Assembly: GCF_034096925.1 (NCBI RefSeq)
Contig: NZ_JAWZSQ010000021.1
Location: forward strand, 42,777 to 106,776
Source of the DNA: Patulibacter defluvii
GTDB taxonomy: Bacteria; Actinomycetota; Thermoleophilia; Solirubrobacterales; Solirubrobacteraceae
Length of the DNA stretch: 64,000 bases
Reading direction: 5' to 3'
Part shown: positions 48,227-56,792 of the stretch, piece after piece
Layout of the letters: every line of letters starts with the position of its first letter
How positions within the stretch are numbered: position 1 is the first letter of the stretch
Notes under the pieces: model-generated
Seen by the model: the letters and a program-made list of their open reading frames with translations, nothing else
Told to the model about the DNA's origin: nothing
Database searches by the model: none
Position numbers and translations under genes: made by a program

Positions 48227-48906
48227 GCGGCTTCCCGGCGGTCCTCGAGCAGCCGGCCGTCGCGGATCGCGATCCGCCGCGGCAGCCGTGCGGCCAGCTC
48301 GTCGTCGTGGGTGATCACCACGACCGTCGTCCCGCCGGCGTGCAGCTCGTGCAGCAGCGCGACGATCCGCTCGCCGGAGCGGCTGTCGAGGTTGCCCGTC
48401 GGCTCGTCGGCGAGCAGCAGCGGCGGGTCGCCGACGACGGCGCGAGCGATCGCGACGCGCTGCCGCTCGCCACCGGACATCTGGTGCGGGCGGTGCCCGG
48501 CTCGCTGCTCGAGGCCGACGGTCCGCAGCGCGGCGGCCGCCCGGCGGCGTCGCTCGCCGCGCGGCAGGCCGTGGTAGAGCAGGCCGTCGGCGACGTTGTC
48601 GAGCGCGCGGACGCCGTCGGCCAGGTGGAACTGCTGGAACACGAACCCGATCCGGTGCGCCCGCAGCGCCGACAGCTCGGCGTCGCTGCGCTCCTGCACG
48701 TCGACCCCGTCGATCAGCAGCCGCCCGCTGGTCGGGCGGTCGAGCGTGCCGACCAGGTTGAGCATCGTCGACTTGCCCGAGCCGGACGGCCCGACGATGG
48801 CGACCATCTCGCCCCGCTCGATCGTCAACGAGACGTTGCGCAGCGCGTCGACCGGCGGCGAGCCGTAGCGGCGTCCGACGCCCTCCAGGCGCACGAGCGC
48901 GCTCAC
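48223..48906 (-). CDS. MacB/LolD-type ABC transporter ATPase
   Basis: A 227-residue ATPase. Walker A VGPSGSGKSTMLNLVG, Q-loop FVFQQFHLADGVRALDNVA, signature MSGGERQRVAIARA, Walker B LLLADEPTGNLD and H-switch VVVITHDDELA are all intact. It overlaps both neighbours by ATGA/GTGA-type junctions and pairs with the FtsX-like permease. Confidence 0.95.
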   Translation of the reverse strand: MSALVRLEGVGRRYGSPPVDALRNVSLTIERGEMVAIVGPSGSGKSTMLNLVGTLDRPTSGRLLIDGVDVQERSDAELSALRAHRIGFVFQQFHLADGVRALDNVADGLLYHGLPRGERRRRAAAALRTVGLEQRAGHRPHQMSGGERQRVAIARAVVGDPPLLLADEPTGNLDSRSGERIVALLHELHAGGTTVVVITHDDELAARLPRRIAIRDGRLLEDRREAA

Positions 48907-50057
48907 GACTCGGCCACCGCGACGCGCAGCCCCGGACGCACGCCCGCGCCGCGGATCACCGCCCGACCGCCGACGAACGGCCCGACCGCGACCGGCAGCC
49001 GCCGGACGCCGCCCTCCGGAAGCGGCACCTCGACGGCGAACCGCTCGGGATCGAGCGCGACGAGGGCCGAGATCGGCACCGTCAGGGCGCGGCGGCTGAC
49101 CGCGGTGCGGAAGGCGACCGAGACCGATCCCTCCTGGAACCGGCGCGCGGCGCGCGGGCGCCGCAGCTCGATCGTCACCGGGACCACGAGGGCGGCCCCG
49201 TCGCCGCCCGCTCCCGACCCGTCGCTCGACCCCGGATCGCCGCCCGCTCCCGCGTCGCCGCCCGCGGCGGCATCAGCCTTCTGGGCCTTCGGCTTGCGCG
49301 GGCTGCCGACGGCCGTCACCCGTCCGCGCGTCGTCGTGTCGTCCGGCAGGGTCACGGTGACGGTGCGCCCGGCCTTCGCGACGCGCTGATCGGCGAGCGG
49401 CAGCTCGACGGTGACGCGGGTGCCGCCGGTGGCGACGTCGAGCAGCGGATCGCCAGCGGCCAGCAGCGACCCGACCGTCGCCCGCCGGGACAGGATCCGC
49501 AGCGGCCGCGTGCCGAAGGCGAGCGAGCCGAGCGGCAGGACGCCGGTGGCGCGCAGGCCCCGCGCGCGCTGCCAGCGCTCGATCGCCGCGCTGGTCGCCG
49601 GGCCGAAGCGGCGATCGGGCGGCTCGCGCAGGTGACCCATCGCCTGCAGCGCCTGCTCCAGCTGGAGGACGTCCGCGCCGGCCGGCATCTTCGGCCCGAA
49701 CGCCCGCCAGGCCGGGGTCGCGCCGTACAGCAGCACCAGCGGCTGCTCGTCGATCGTCGCGACGGCGTCCCCGAAGCCGACCCGCGTTCCACGCGTGATC
49801 GACGTCAGCGTGCCCGCCGCGCCCGCGACCAGCGTCCGTCGCCCGACCGGCTCGAGCAGGCCCATCGCCCGCGTGATGTCGGCCACCGGCCCCTGAACCA
49901 CCACGTCGGTCGGTCCGGCGAGCGGCCGCGATCGCGACGGCGGGTCGTCGTGGCTCCGCGACAGCAGCACGCCGCCGGCGACGACGACGGCGAACAGGGC
50001 CAGCGCCGCCGCCGGCAGCCACCGGCGACGGCCGCCGGGCGACTCAGTCGCCGTCAT
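48903..50057 (-). CDS. Membrane fusion-like adaptor with a peptidoglycan-binding domain
   Basis: A 384-residue protein anchored by an N-terminal helix (WLPAAALALFAVVVAGGVLLS). A short beta-hairpin region (VVVQGPVADITRAMGLLEPVGRRTLVA) is interrupted by a peptidoglycan_binding_1 domain: DVLQLEQALQAMGHL...RFGPATSAAIERWQRARGL. HlyD-like beta-barrel segments follow (RVTVELPLADQRVAKAGRTVTVTLPDDT). In Gram-positive bacteria such adaptors tie MacB-like exporters to the wall. A Gly/Ala/Asp-rich insert lies near residues 255-285. Confidence 0.88.
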   Translation of the reverse strand: MTATESPGGRRRWLPAAALALFAVVVAGGVLLSRSHDDPPSRSRPLAGPTDVVVQGPVADITRAMGLLEPVGRRTLVAGAAGTLTSITRGTRVGFGDAVATIDEQPLVLLYGATPAWRAFGPKMPAGADVLQLEQALQAMGHLREPPDRRFGPATSAAIERWQRARGLRATGVLPLGSLAFGTRPLRILSRRATVGSLLAAGDPLLDVATGGTRVTVELPLADQRVAKAGRTVTVTLPDDTTTRGRVTAVGSPRKPKAQKADAAAGGDAGAGGDPGSSDGSGAGGDGAALVVPVTIELRRPRAARRFQEGSVSVAFRTAVSRRALTVPISALVALDPERFAVEVPLPEGGVRRLPVAVGPFVGGRAVIRGAGVRPGLRVAVAES

Positions 50058-50090
50058 CGCCCAACTCCGTGACGGAGGTGCGCCCCACCG

Positions 50091-50588
50091 TCACCCGTCG
50101 TTCGACTTCGGAGTGCAGGCCACGATGTCGGCGTCCTTGACGCCGCTCGGCATCTGGATCGCCATCTTCTCCGTCGGATCGTCGACGTCGTAGCCCTTGT
50201 CGCGCAGGCAGCGGGCGAACCTCAGGCTCGCTTCGAAGTTCGCCTTCCGCTCCGCGGGGCTCTTCACCGCCGACGGCGGCGGGCCGATCTGCTTCTGGCA
50301 GCCCGCGGAGATCTGCGGGAAGTTCGCCGGCCGCTCGAAGCCGGGGAAGCCCTCGCCGGGCTTCGGATCCTCGATCTGGATCCCGCCCTTCCGCAGGCAA
50401 CGCACCATCTTCAGGTCCCAGGCGTCCTGGGCCGCGGCCCTGTCGGCGCTGGAGGACGCCGCTCCCGCGGAGCCGGTCGTCCCCTTGGCGGTCTGGTCGT
50501 CGCCGCCGCACGCGGCCAGGCCGAGGATCATGGTGGCCATCAGCGCGGTCGTACCCAGCCGGCGCGTCGTTCGGTTCGAGGTCTGCAT
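50091..50588 (-). CDS. Small lipoprotein with duplicated CLR-DP motif, exporter-associated
   Basis: A 165-residue lipoprotein. Lipobox LAAC with Cys27 and signal MATMILGLAAC; ATG 50588 gives a clean signal and has a GGAG upstream, so the ATG 45 bases earlier is not needed. The mature part contains the same motif twice: MVRCLRKGGIQIEDP and FARCLRDKGYDVDDP, separated by about 70 residues, each with one Cys. Such proteins accompany MacB/adaptor operons in actinobacteria but have no known function. It starts the exporter operon, 33 bp before the adaptor gene. Confidence 0.85.
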   Translation of the reverse strand: MQTSNRTTRRLGTTALMATMILGLAACGGDDQTAKGTTGSAGAASSSADRAAAQDAWDLKMVRCLRKGGIQIEDPKPGEGFPGFERPANFPQISAGCQKQIGPPPSAVKSPAERKANFEASLRFARCLRDKGYDVDDPTEKMAIQMPSGVKDADIVACTPKSNDG

Positions 50589-50637
50589 CGGGTCTCCGTT
50601 CGGGGGCGTGCGCCCGCCGTCCGACGAGCGCACGGAC

Positions 50638-50694
50638 AGCCCACCACCGGCACCGTTGGACGCCCGTGAGGCCGCGGCTCACACGGACGCAACA
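50638..50694. promoter_or_regulatory. Second operator of the two-component regulon, upstream of the exporter operon
   Basis: CACACGGACGCAACA at 50680-50694 matches the operator arm at 45006 in 14 of 15 bases. A weaker inverted partner lies at 50654-50668 (9 of 15), with start-to-start spacing 26 versus 27 in the first operator. On the minus strand TGGGCT (50638-50643) follows the weak arm by 10 bp, the same geometry as the other two promoters. Confidence 0.6.
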
Positions 50695-50710
50695 CGCCGC
50701 CGATCCCCGG

Positions 50711-52234
50711 TCAGCGCAGCCGGATCGTGTGCCGTCCTGCCGGCAGGCGGAGGGTGATCCGGCGACCGCCGACGGTGGCGTTCGGGAGCCGGGCGCGGTG
50801 GCCGACGCTCCGGATCCGGAGGTTGCGGCGCGGTGGGCGACCGTCGACCGTCAGCCGCGGCGCCGCCCCGTTGCGGGCAGCACGCCCGGTCGCGGCCCCG
50901 GTCCACAGCTCGACGGTGCCGCGGCCGCTGGTCTTCACCGTCAGCCGATCCGCCTCGGCGCGGTGCGCGCGCACGGTCGGCGCCGAGGCCACCAGCCGCG
51001 GTCGTGCGAGGTCGAGGGCCAGCCGATTGCCCCGCCGCAGCGCGCCGTCCGGTCCGAGCACGCCCCAGCCGTAGTCCTTCGTCGGGTGCTGCTTCCAGAC
51101 CCACACGATCCCGCCGGTCAGGTCGCGGTCCTGGAGGTCGAGCTGCCAGCCGCGGTAGCTCTCCCACGCGCCTCCGGTGACGCCGGGGAACTCGCCGGGC
51201 ACGAGCGCGGCGCCGAACGCGCGCGCCTGCTGGCCGGCGCCGCGGTAGGCGTTCGCCAGCTGCGACGGCGTCTTCGGACCGAGGCTGTTGTCGAAGACCC
51301 CGTCGTAGATGTGCGGCGCGAAGACCAGCTGCCCGTCCCGCACGAGACCCGCCGTCGCGGAGCCGAAGCCCTCGAACCAGATCGGGCCGCCGTAGCCGTC
51401 GCCCCGCAGGCGGGCGATCAGCCGGTCGTAGAACGGGAACAGCCAGTCGCTGGCCCAGGTCGGGCGCCACGTCGGACTGGGGTCGACCGGCTCGTTGTAG
51501 AGCTCGACCCCCGCGAACCCCGGACCGAGGCGGCGCCCGACCGCCGTCACGGCCGCGACGGCGTCGGCGTAGTGCTGCTGGAGCGGCCGCCCCGCGACCG
51601 AGCGGTTCTCGAACAGCGCCGCCGCCGCCGTGGCCGCGCACGGGGTGTTGTAGTACTGCCCGTAGCCCTGGAACTGGCCGAGGATCGGCGAGCACGACGC
51701 GCCCTGGGCGTCGACCGCCCACGGCGGCGCGCCGTCGGCCTCGACGTACGGCGGCTGCCCGAGCTTCGCCGCGAAGCGGTCCTGGTGCATGTCGAGCAGC
51801 ACGTAGATGCCGCGGCGCGTGAACGCCCGCGCCGCCTGCTCCACCTGGGCGAGGTAGCCGCCGTCGGTCGTCCCCGGCCGTGGCTGGATCCGCGACCACG
51901 AGACGCCGATCCGCACGACGGTCAGGCCGAGCGCCCGCGCCTGGGCGGCGTCGGCGGTCGCGATCGGCACGGCGCCGTGGACGCCCGCGTAGTCGATCAG
52001 GCCCGCCAGGTTCGCCCCGCGCAGCACGACCCGGCGGCCGTCGCGCGTGGTCAGGGTCGGCCCGTTCGCGAGCGGACGGACGCCGAGCGCGTCGCGGGAG
52101 CCGAAGCCGGCGGCCGTGGCGGGCGAGGTCGACACGGCCGCGAGCGTGACGGCCGTCAGCAGGACGGCGGAGGCGCGGCGACGGGCGTTGGGGCCGGGGA
52201 GAGAGCGCACCCGTCGGATCGTGGCAGTCCCCAC
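50711..52234 (-). CDS. Secreted GH5 glycoside hydrolase, endoglycoceramidase-like
   Basis: A 507-residue exported enzyme. Signal peptide RRRASAVLLTAVTLAAVSTSPATAA. The TIM barrel shows VVLRGANLAGLIDYAG, VVRIGVSWSRIQPRPG, VLLDMHQDRF (the DMHQD of endoglycoceramidases), VELYNEPVDP with acid/base Glu, and IWFEGFGSA with nucleophile Glu. A beta-sandwich C-terminal domain (about 400-507) follows. Family members cut glycosphingolipids or related glycosides; the actual substrate is unknown. It precedes the lipoprotein gene on the same strand, but the operator lies between them. Confidence 0.88.
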   Translation of the reverse strand: MGTATIRRVRSLPGPNARRRASAVLLTAVTLAAVSTSPATAAGFGSRDALGVRPLANGPTLTTRDGRRVVLRGANLAGLIDYAGVHGAVPIATADAAQARALGLTVVRIGVSWSRIQPRPGTTDGGYLAQVEQAARAFTRRGIYVLLDMHQDRFAAKLGQPPYVEADGAPPWAVDAQGASCSPILGQFQGYGQYYNTPCAATAAAALFENRSVAGRPLQQHYADAVAAVTAVGRRLGPGFAGVELYNEPVDPSPTWRPTWASDWLFPFYDRLIARLRGDGYGGPIWFEGFGSATAGLVRDGQLVFAPHIYDGVFDNSLGPKTPSQLANAYRGAGQQARAFGAALVPGEFPGVTGGAWESYRGWQLDLQDRDLTGGIVWVWKQHPTKDYGWGVLGPDGALRRGNRLALDLARPRLVASAPTVRAHRAEADRLTVKTSGRGTVELWTGAATGRAARNGAAPRLTVDGRPPRRNLRIRSVGHRARLPNATVGGRRITLRLPAGRHTIRLR

Positions 52235-52353
52235 GGCCCCGGCCGCACCACCGATCGTCCGTCCAGTTCCTGCCCGAATCGCCCGCTCCGACCGTGGTTA
52301 CAGCGGTGTAATCAGCGATCCGTCGAGTCGAGTGGACGTCCAGGATCCCTCCG

Positions 52354-52359
52354 TACCTT
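52354..52359 (+). promoter_or_regulatory. -10 hexamer TACCTT before the gene at 52369
   Basis: TACCTT ends 9 nt before ATG 52369, supporting this otherwise unrecognised gene. Confidence 0.45.
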
Positions 52360-52368
52360 CGGCCGGAG

Positions 52369-53166
52369 ATGCGCGTGCCCCCTTTCCCCTCCGACGCCCG
52401 GAACGGCTCGGCCGACCCCCGGCCCGGGGGTCTGGCGGCGCTCCACCCGCTGACGGTGGCCGACGCGCGCGCCGCCCAGCGGCACGCCGCCGAGATCGGC
52501 CGCGCGCGCGTCGCCGTTCCCGCTGGCGGCCCCTGCGAGGCCGTGGGGCACCTGGTCACGCTGACCGCGGCCGCGGAGCAGCTCGACCGGACCCCGGACG
52601 CCTTCGGGGCCGCCTCGGTCGCCACCCTCGCGGCGGCCGCCGCGATCCGGCTGCTCGTCGATGCGCTCGAGGATCGCAGCCGGCAGCTCGGCCGCCCCGT
52701 CGATCGGTGGCTCCAGCAGGCGGCCGAGCTGGCGGTGGCGGCGGTCGATCCGGCCGGCACGCTCGCGGAGCTGCTGCGCGGCTGCACCACCGCCGACCTC
52801 GTGCGTCTGGCCCACCAGCACGTCACGTCCGAGTCGGCCGGCTGCGGTCCGACGGCCACGCTCGACGACCTGTCGGTGGCGATCGGCCTGCTGACCGCGG
52901 TCTTCCTGCTGGCCTACCTGCGCCACGGAGCGTCGAACGGGGGCGGCGCTCGTCCCGTTCGACCCCGGCAACGTCCCCGGCCCCCCGTGGCTCGACCGCC
53001 GGCTCCGAGGACGAGCGAGCCGCGGTGGCGATCATCGGCCGACGGCGGCCGGCCGGCCGTGATCGCCCGCCCGGCCCCGGACCCGCGCGAGGCCTTCGAG
53101 CTGCTGCTGATCCCCGCGCTGCTGCTGGCGCTCGTGACCGCCGTCGCGGCGGTGGTCGTGCTCTGA
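52369..53166 (+). CDS. Hypothetical protein with C-terminal membrane helices
   Basis: A 265-residue protein not matched to a family. Residues 25-170 are helical and Ala-rich (ADARAAQRHAAEIGRARVAV, AAAAIRLLVDALEDRS). One hydrophobic stretch is at about 173-188 (VAIGLLTAVFLLAYL). A disordered Arg/Pro region follows, then a C-terminal helix (LLLIPALLLALVTAVAAVVVL). It may be tail-anchored. The promoter hexamer and clear spacing from neighbours support it; convergent end with the dehydrogenase. Confidence 0.6.
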   Translation: MRVPPFPSDARNGSADPRPGGLAALHPLTVADARAAQRHAAEIGRARVAVPAGGPCEAVGHLVTLTAAAEQLDRTPDAFGAASVATLAAAAAIRLLVDALEDRSRQLGRPVDRWLQQAAELAVAAVDPAGTLAELLRGCTTADLVRLAHQHVTSESAGCGPTATLDDLSVAIGLLTAVFLLAYLRHGASNGGGARPVRPRQRPRPPVARPPAPRTSEPRWRSSADGGRPAVIARPAPDPREAFELLLIPALLLALVTAVAAVVVL

Positions 53167-53195
53167 CCGCGCGGACGCCGCCACCTCGCTCCGCC

Positions 53196-54488
53196 TCAGT
53201 CCGCCAGGTCCTCCGGCTGCAGCAGGTACTCGCCGATGTAGGTCCGCGACTGGTCGCCGTTGAGCGGCTGGAACATCGAGGCGGCCGAATCGCGGTAGAG
53301 CCGCTCGAAGATCTGGCCCTTCCGGAACGAGGAGCCGCCGACCATGCTCATCGCGTGGCGGGTCATGTGGAGGACGTTCTCGGCGATGAAGGTCTTCGCC
53401 AGGCCGATGTAGGGGAAGCGCAGCTCCAGCGGCCACTGGTCGTCCTTGCCCTCGGTGACCTCCTCGCAGGTCTGGTAGAGGACCCGGCGGCAGATCTCGT
53501 AGCGGGAGGCGAAGTCGCCGACCCCGTCGACGATGTGGCCGACGTTCGAGACCTTGACGTCGGCCGCGGCGACGGCGCCGAAGACCGCGCCGAGGGTCTT
53601 CTTCGAGAGCGTCGCGCGGGACTCCTCGAGCACGCGGGCGATCATGCCCAGGTAGATCGAGGCGAACATCAGCGACGCCCACTCGAGGACGCCGAACGCG
53701 CCCGCCCGCCAGTCGCAGATGAAGCCCGACTCGGGGATGAAGAAGCCGTCGTAGACGATCGTGTGGGTACCCGTGGCGTGCATCCCGAGCGAGTCCCAGG
53801 TGCGCTCGATCCGGACCCCGTCGCCCTGGAGCGTCTCGCGGTCGACGTCGAAGTCTGCGATGAACAGCTTCTCGGCGTCGACCCGGGCCTCGAAGTCCTC
53901 CGGCAGGTTGCCGTCGGCGTCGGTCACCGTCGCGTTGGTGGTGATGATCGTGGCCGCGTCGCAGAGGGTGCCCCAGGTCTTCTTGCCGTAGAGCCGCCAG
54001 CCGCCGCCCTCCTGCGGGATCGCCTTCACGTCGGCCAGTCCCGAGAAGCCGGCGCGCTTCTCGGAGAACGGCCCGAACATCAGCTCGCCCTCGGCCACCC
54101 GCCCCAGCCAGTAGCGGTTCTGCTCCTCGCTCATCAGGTTGCCGGCGATGCCGACCATGATGTAGTGCATGTTGTACGCGAGGGTGATCGCCGAATCGCC
54201 CCGCGACAGCTCCGAGACGATCTTCGAGGTCTGGAGCAGGTTGGCGCCGTAGCCCCCGAAGCGCTTGGGGACCGAGAGGCGACCGAGCGTCGTCTGCTTG
54301 TAGCGCTCGATCGTGGGGAAGGCGAAGGTGTTCTTCTCGTCGTACTCCGGGCCGATCTCCCGGAAGTACTGCGAGAGCTCCTGCGCCTTCTCGAACAGCG
54401 TCTCGAACTCGGCGTCGGAGAGCGCGTCCTCGAACTGCTTGGACGTGTGCTCGGCCTGGAAGGCGTCACGGGTCTCGGTGGTGGCCAT
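53196..54488 (-). CDS. Acyl-CoA dehydrogenase family protein
   Basis: A 430-residue protein with the family layout: VPKRFGGYGANLLQTSKIVSELSRGDSAITLAYNMHY, GPFSEKRAGFSG (in place of SEPxxGSD), GKKTWGTLCDAATIITTNATV, TWDSLGMHATGTHTIVYDGFFIPE and a C-terminal helical domain ending in a HAMSMVGGSSF motif. It lacks an obvious catalytic Glu at the usual site. It is followed upstream by an SCP2 gene 38 bp away on the same strand, so the two are likely one operon, perhaps for lipid or sterol-like substrates. Confidence 0.9.
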   Translation of the reverse strand: MATTETRDAFQAEHTSKQFEDALSDAEFETLFEKAQELSQYFREIGPEYDEKNTFAFPTIERYKQTTLGRLSVPKRFGGYGANLLQTSKIVSELSRGDSAITLAYNMHYIMVGIAGNLMSEEQNRYWLGRVAEGELMFGPFSEKRAGFSGLADVKAIPQEGGGWRLYGKKTWGTLCDAATIITTNATVTDADGNLPEDFEARVDAEKLFIADFDVDRETLQGDGVRIERTWDSLGMHATGTHTIVYDGFFIPESGFICDWRAGAFGVLEWASLMFASIYLGMIARVLEESRATLSKKTLGAVFGAVAAADVKVSNVGHIVDGVGDFASRYEICRRVLYQTCEEVTEGKDDQWPLELRFPYIGLAKTFIAENVLHMTRHAMSMVGGSSFRKGQIFERLYRDSAASMFQPLNGDQSRTYIGEYLLQPEDLAD

Positions 54489-54526
54489 CTGGATGCTCCG
54501 TCTGGATTGGGGTCGCGGCTCGCCGA

Positions 54527-54940
54527 TCAGGCGACGAGCAGGTCGTCGCGGCCGGTCTCCCGGAGCCGCTGCTTGTAGGTCGCGAACAGGTCCTCGGTGA
54601 GGGGCAGGAGCTTCAGCGCGACGGAGCGCTTGCCGTCGAGCTTGACCTTCCGCTGCGCCATCGCGAGCGTGAAGTTCAGCTTTCCCTGCCAGAAGCGGTT
54701 GGCGTTGTCGGACGACATCCGCAGCTGCACGGTGTGGCGGCCCTCCAGGGCCTCCGCGCCGGTCGTCACCGTCTGGCCCGGGAAGTCGACGAGGATCGCC
54801 GCGTCGGGGTTGGTCTGCCGCACCAGCACGACGAGGTTCGTCCCCGCCGTCGCCTGGACGAACGACGGCGTCCTGGTCGCCGTCTCGAACATGCCGCCGA
54901 TGTACTCGTAGACCTCGTCGGCATCCTTGAACGCGTTCAC
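54527..54940 (-). CDS. SCP2-like lipid-binding protein
   Basis: A 137-residue protein with the SCP2 sterol-carrier fold: a beta-rich N-half (NLVVLVRQTNPDAAILVDF, GRHTVQLRMSSDNANRFWQGKLNFTLAMAQRKVKLDGKRSVALKLLPLTEDLFATYKQRL in pieces). The K-DG-R and 'FWQGKLNFTLAMAQRKV' stretch is the part that lines the lipid tunnel. GTG start with the strong Shine-Dalgarno GAGGAGGGAG. It precedes an acyl-CoA dehydrogenase, and a shorter relative lies at 61402. Confidence 0.88.
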   Translation of the reverse strand: MNAFKDADEVYEYIGGMFETATRTPSFVQATAGTNLVVLVRQTNPDAAILVDFPGQTVTTGAEALEGRHTVQLRMSSDNANRFWQGKLNFTLAMAQRKVKLDGKRSVALKLLPLTEDLFATYKQRLRETGRDDLLVA

Positions 54941-55070
54941 GTTCGCTCCCTCCTCACTCGACTCTCCCGGCCCGGGCCGGACCGCTCAACGTGCTCCGGA
55001 CGCTAGGGCCGAACCCCACCGTCGGACCTCCCCCTTTGCGGGAGTCTTCGGTAGCCGGAAGCGGTACATC

Positions 55071-55087
55071 GGGGCCTGCGAGGCCCC
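55071..55087. terminator. Short perfect hairpin at the end of the transporter operon
   Basis: GGGGCCT-GCG-AGGCCCC, 7-bp stem and 3-nt loop, 11 bases downstream of the minus-strand transporter gene. Confidence 0.45.
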
Positions 55088-55097
55088 TCCCGGCGAG

Positions 55098-56792
55098 CTA
55101 CGCGCGCGGCGGCGAGACGAGGTCGTACTCGTCGTAGACCGCGGCGGCGACGCGGCGGTCGAGCAGCACGGCGGCGAAGACCAGCGTGACCACCGTCAGC
55201 ATCCCGATCATCAGCAGCGGCTGGCCGACGCCGTCGGCGAAGAACGAGCCCTCGAGGCCGGTGGCGGTGCGCAGCTCGCTCGAGATCCCCGCGCCGAGGT
55301 CGAGCGAGCCGCCGATGCCCGACAGCGCCCAGCGCGAGAGCGTCATGTCGGAGAGCACCCGCACCGGGTCGATCATCTGCGCGGGCGGGATCAGCGCCCC
55401 GGCGAGCAGGAACTGGGGGATCACCACCAGCGGCAGCGCCGTCGTGGCCTGGCCGGGGTTGCGGACCACCGCCGAGACCAGCAGCCCGATCGCCGCGCTG
55501 CCCCAGCCCGCGACCACGCAGACCACCAGCACCCCGCCGTACTGGCTGGCCGGCCCGTCGGGCGGTTGCAGCAGCGCCACCGCGACCACCAGCAGCAGCA
55601 CCTGGAACGCCACCAGCGGGAAGAGCACCGCGCACTTCGACAGCAGGTAGGGACCGATCCGGACGCCGATCGCGACCTCGCGGTAGAGCGCGTCGCGTTC
55701 GCGGGCGATCTCGCGACAGGCGGTGATCAGCCCCAGCCAGACCGCGCCGACCACCAGCATGAAGGCGAGCAGCACTCCGTAGAAGGGGCCGAGCACCGCG
55801 TCGGAGAGGATCCGGCTGGGCACGGTCAGCCCGATCGCCAGCCCGATCAACGGCGCCTGGCCGACCATCAGCGCCAGCGACCGCGGGTCGCGGCGCAGGC
55901 AGAGCGCGTAGCGCGAGGCCAGGGTCCGGACCTGCGCCGCGGCCGGCGGCAGTCCGCGGCGCGGCAGCGTCGTCCCGCCCGGGTCGGTCGACTCGACCGT
56001 CCGCAGCGGCGGCGGCGCCTCCGTCAGCGGCTGCTCCAGCGCCGTGTAGACCTCGTCGATCGTGGCGACGCCGAAGTGGCGCAGCAGCTGCTCGTGGCTG
56101 CCCGAGAACACGATCCGCCCGCCCGGCCCCATCACCGCGATCCGGTCGCAGAGGGTCAGGCTGCCGGTCGCGTGGGTCGAGGCGAGGATCGCCAGGCCGC
56201 GGTCGGCCAGCTCGCGCAGCAGCAGCATCAGCCGCCGTTCGAGCCCCGGATCGAGGCCGGTCGTCGGCTCGTCGAGGACCAGCACCGACGGTCGGCCGAC
56301 CAGCTCGGTCCCGCAGGCGACGCGGCGCCGCTCGCCGTCCGAGAGCGAGCGCACCTGGTGGTCGCCGCGCTCGGTCATGTGCAGCTCGTCGAGCACCTCC
56401 TCGACGCGCGCGGCCCGCTCCTCGGGGGCGACGTCGTGGCTGCGCAGCGCCGCCGCGTAGCCGAGCGCCTCGCGCACGGTCAGCTGCGGGTGCACCAGAT
56501 CGCCGGTCGGGACGTAGCCGACCGCCTCGGTGCGGCTCCAGACCGGCTGCTCGTCGACCGTCACCGTCCCGGCGCTCGGCGCGTTGACGCCGGCCAGCAC
56601 CCGCAGCAGCGTCGACTTGCCGGAGCCGCTGGCGCCGATCACCGCGCACAGCTCGCCGGGGCGGACGTCGAGGTCGACCTCGCGCAGCAGGACCGCGCCG
56701 CGGGCCTGGACGGTGACCGCGCGGCCGCGCAGGCCCGACGTCGCCGCCGGGCCCGCGCGCTGCTCGTCGTGGGTCAGCGGCGAGGACCCCAT
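55098..56792 (-). CDS. ABCG-type half transporter (ATPase fused to ABC-2 permease)
   Basis: A 564-residue protein. The ATPase half (about 20-260) has Walker A IGASGSGKSTLLRVLAG, signature SLSDGERRRVACGTEL, Walker B VLVLDEPTTGLDP and an H-loop in ILASTHA. The membrane half has about six helices from residue 335. The order ATPase-then-membrane in one chain and the VPTGDLVHPQLTVREAL segment match eukaryote-like ABCG/White transporters, rare but known in actinobacteria. Coupled by TGATG to the universal-stress-like gene. Confidence 0.92.
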   Translation of the reverse strand: MGSSPLTHDEQRAGPAATSGLRGRAVTVQARGAVLLREVDLDVRPGELCAVIGASGSGKSTLLRVLAGVNAPSAGTVTVDEQPVWSRTEAVGYVPTGDLVHPQLTVREALGYAAALRSHDVAPEERAARVEEVLDELHMTERGDHQVRSLSDGERRRVACGTELVGRPSVLVLDEPTTGLDPGLERRLMLLLRELADRGLAILASTHATGSLTLCDRIAVMGPGGRIVFSGSHEQLLRHFGVATIDEVYTALEQPLTEAPPPLRTVESTDPGGTTLPRRGLPPAAAQVRTLASRYALCLRRDPRSLALMVGQAPLIGLAIGLTVPSRILSDAVLGPFYGVLLAFMLVVGAVWLGLITACREIARERDALYREVAIGVRIGPYLLSKCAVLFPLVAFQVLLLVVAVALLQPPDGPASQYGGVLVVCVVAGWGSAAIGLLVSAVVRNPGQATTALPLVVIPQFLLAGALIPPAQMIDPVRVLSDMTLSRWALSGIGGSLDLGAGISSELRTATGLEGSFFADGVGQPLLMIGMLTVVTLVFAAVLLDRRVAAAVYDEYDLVSPPRA

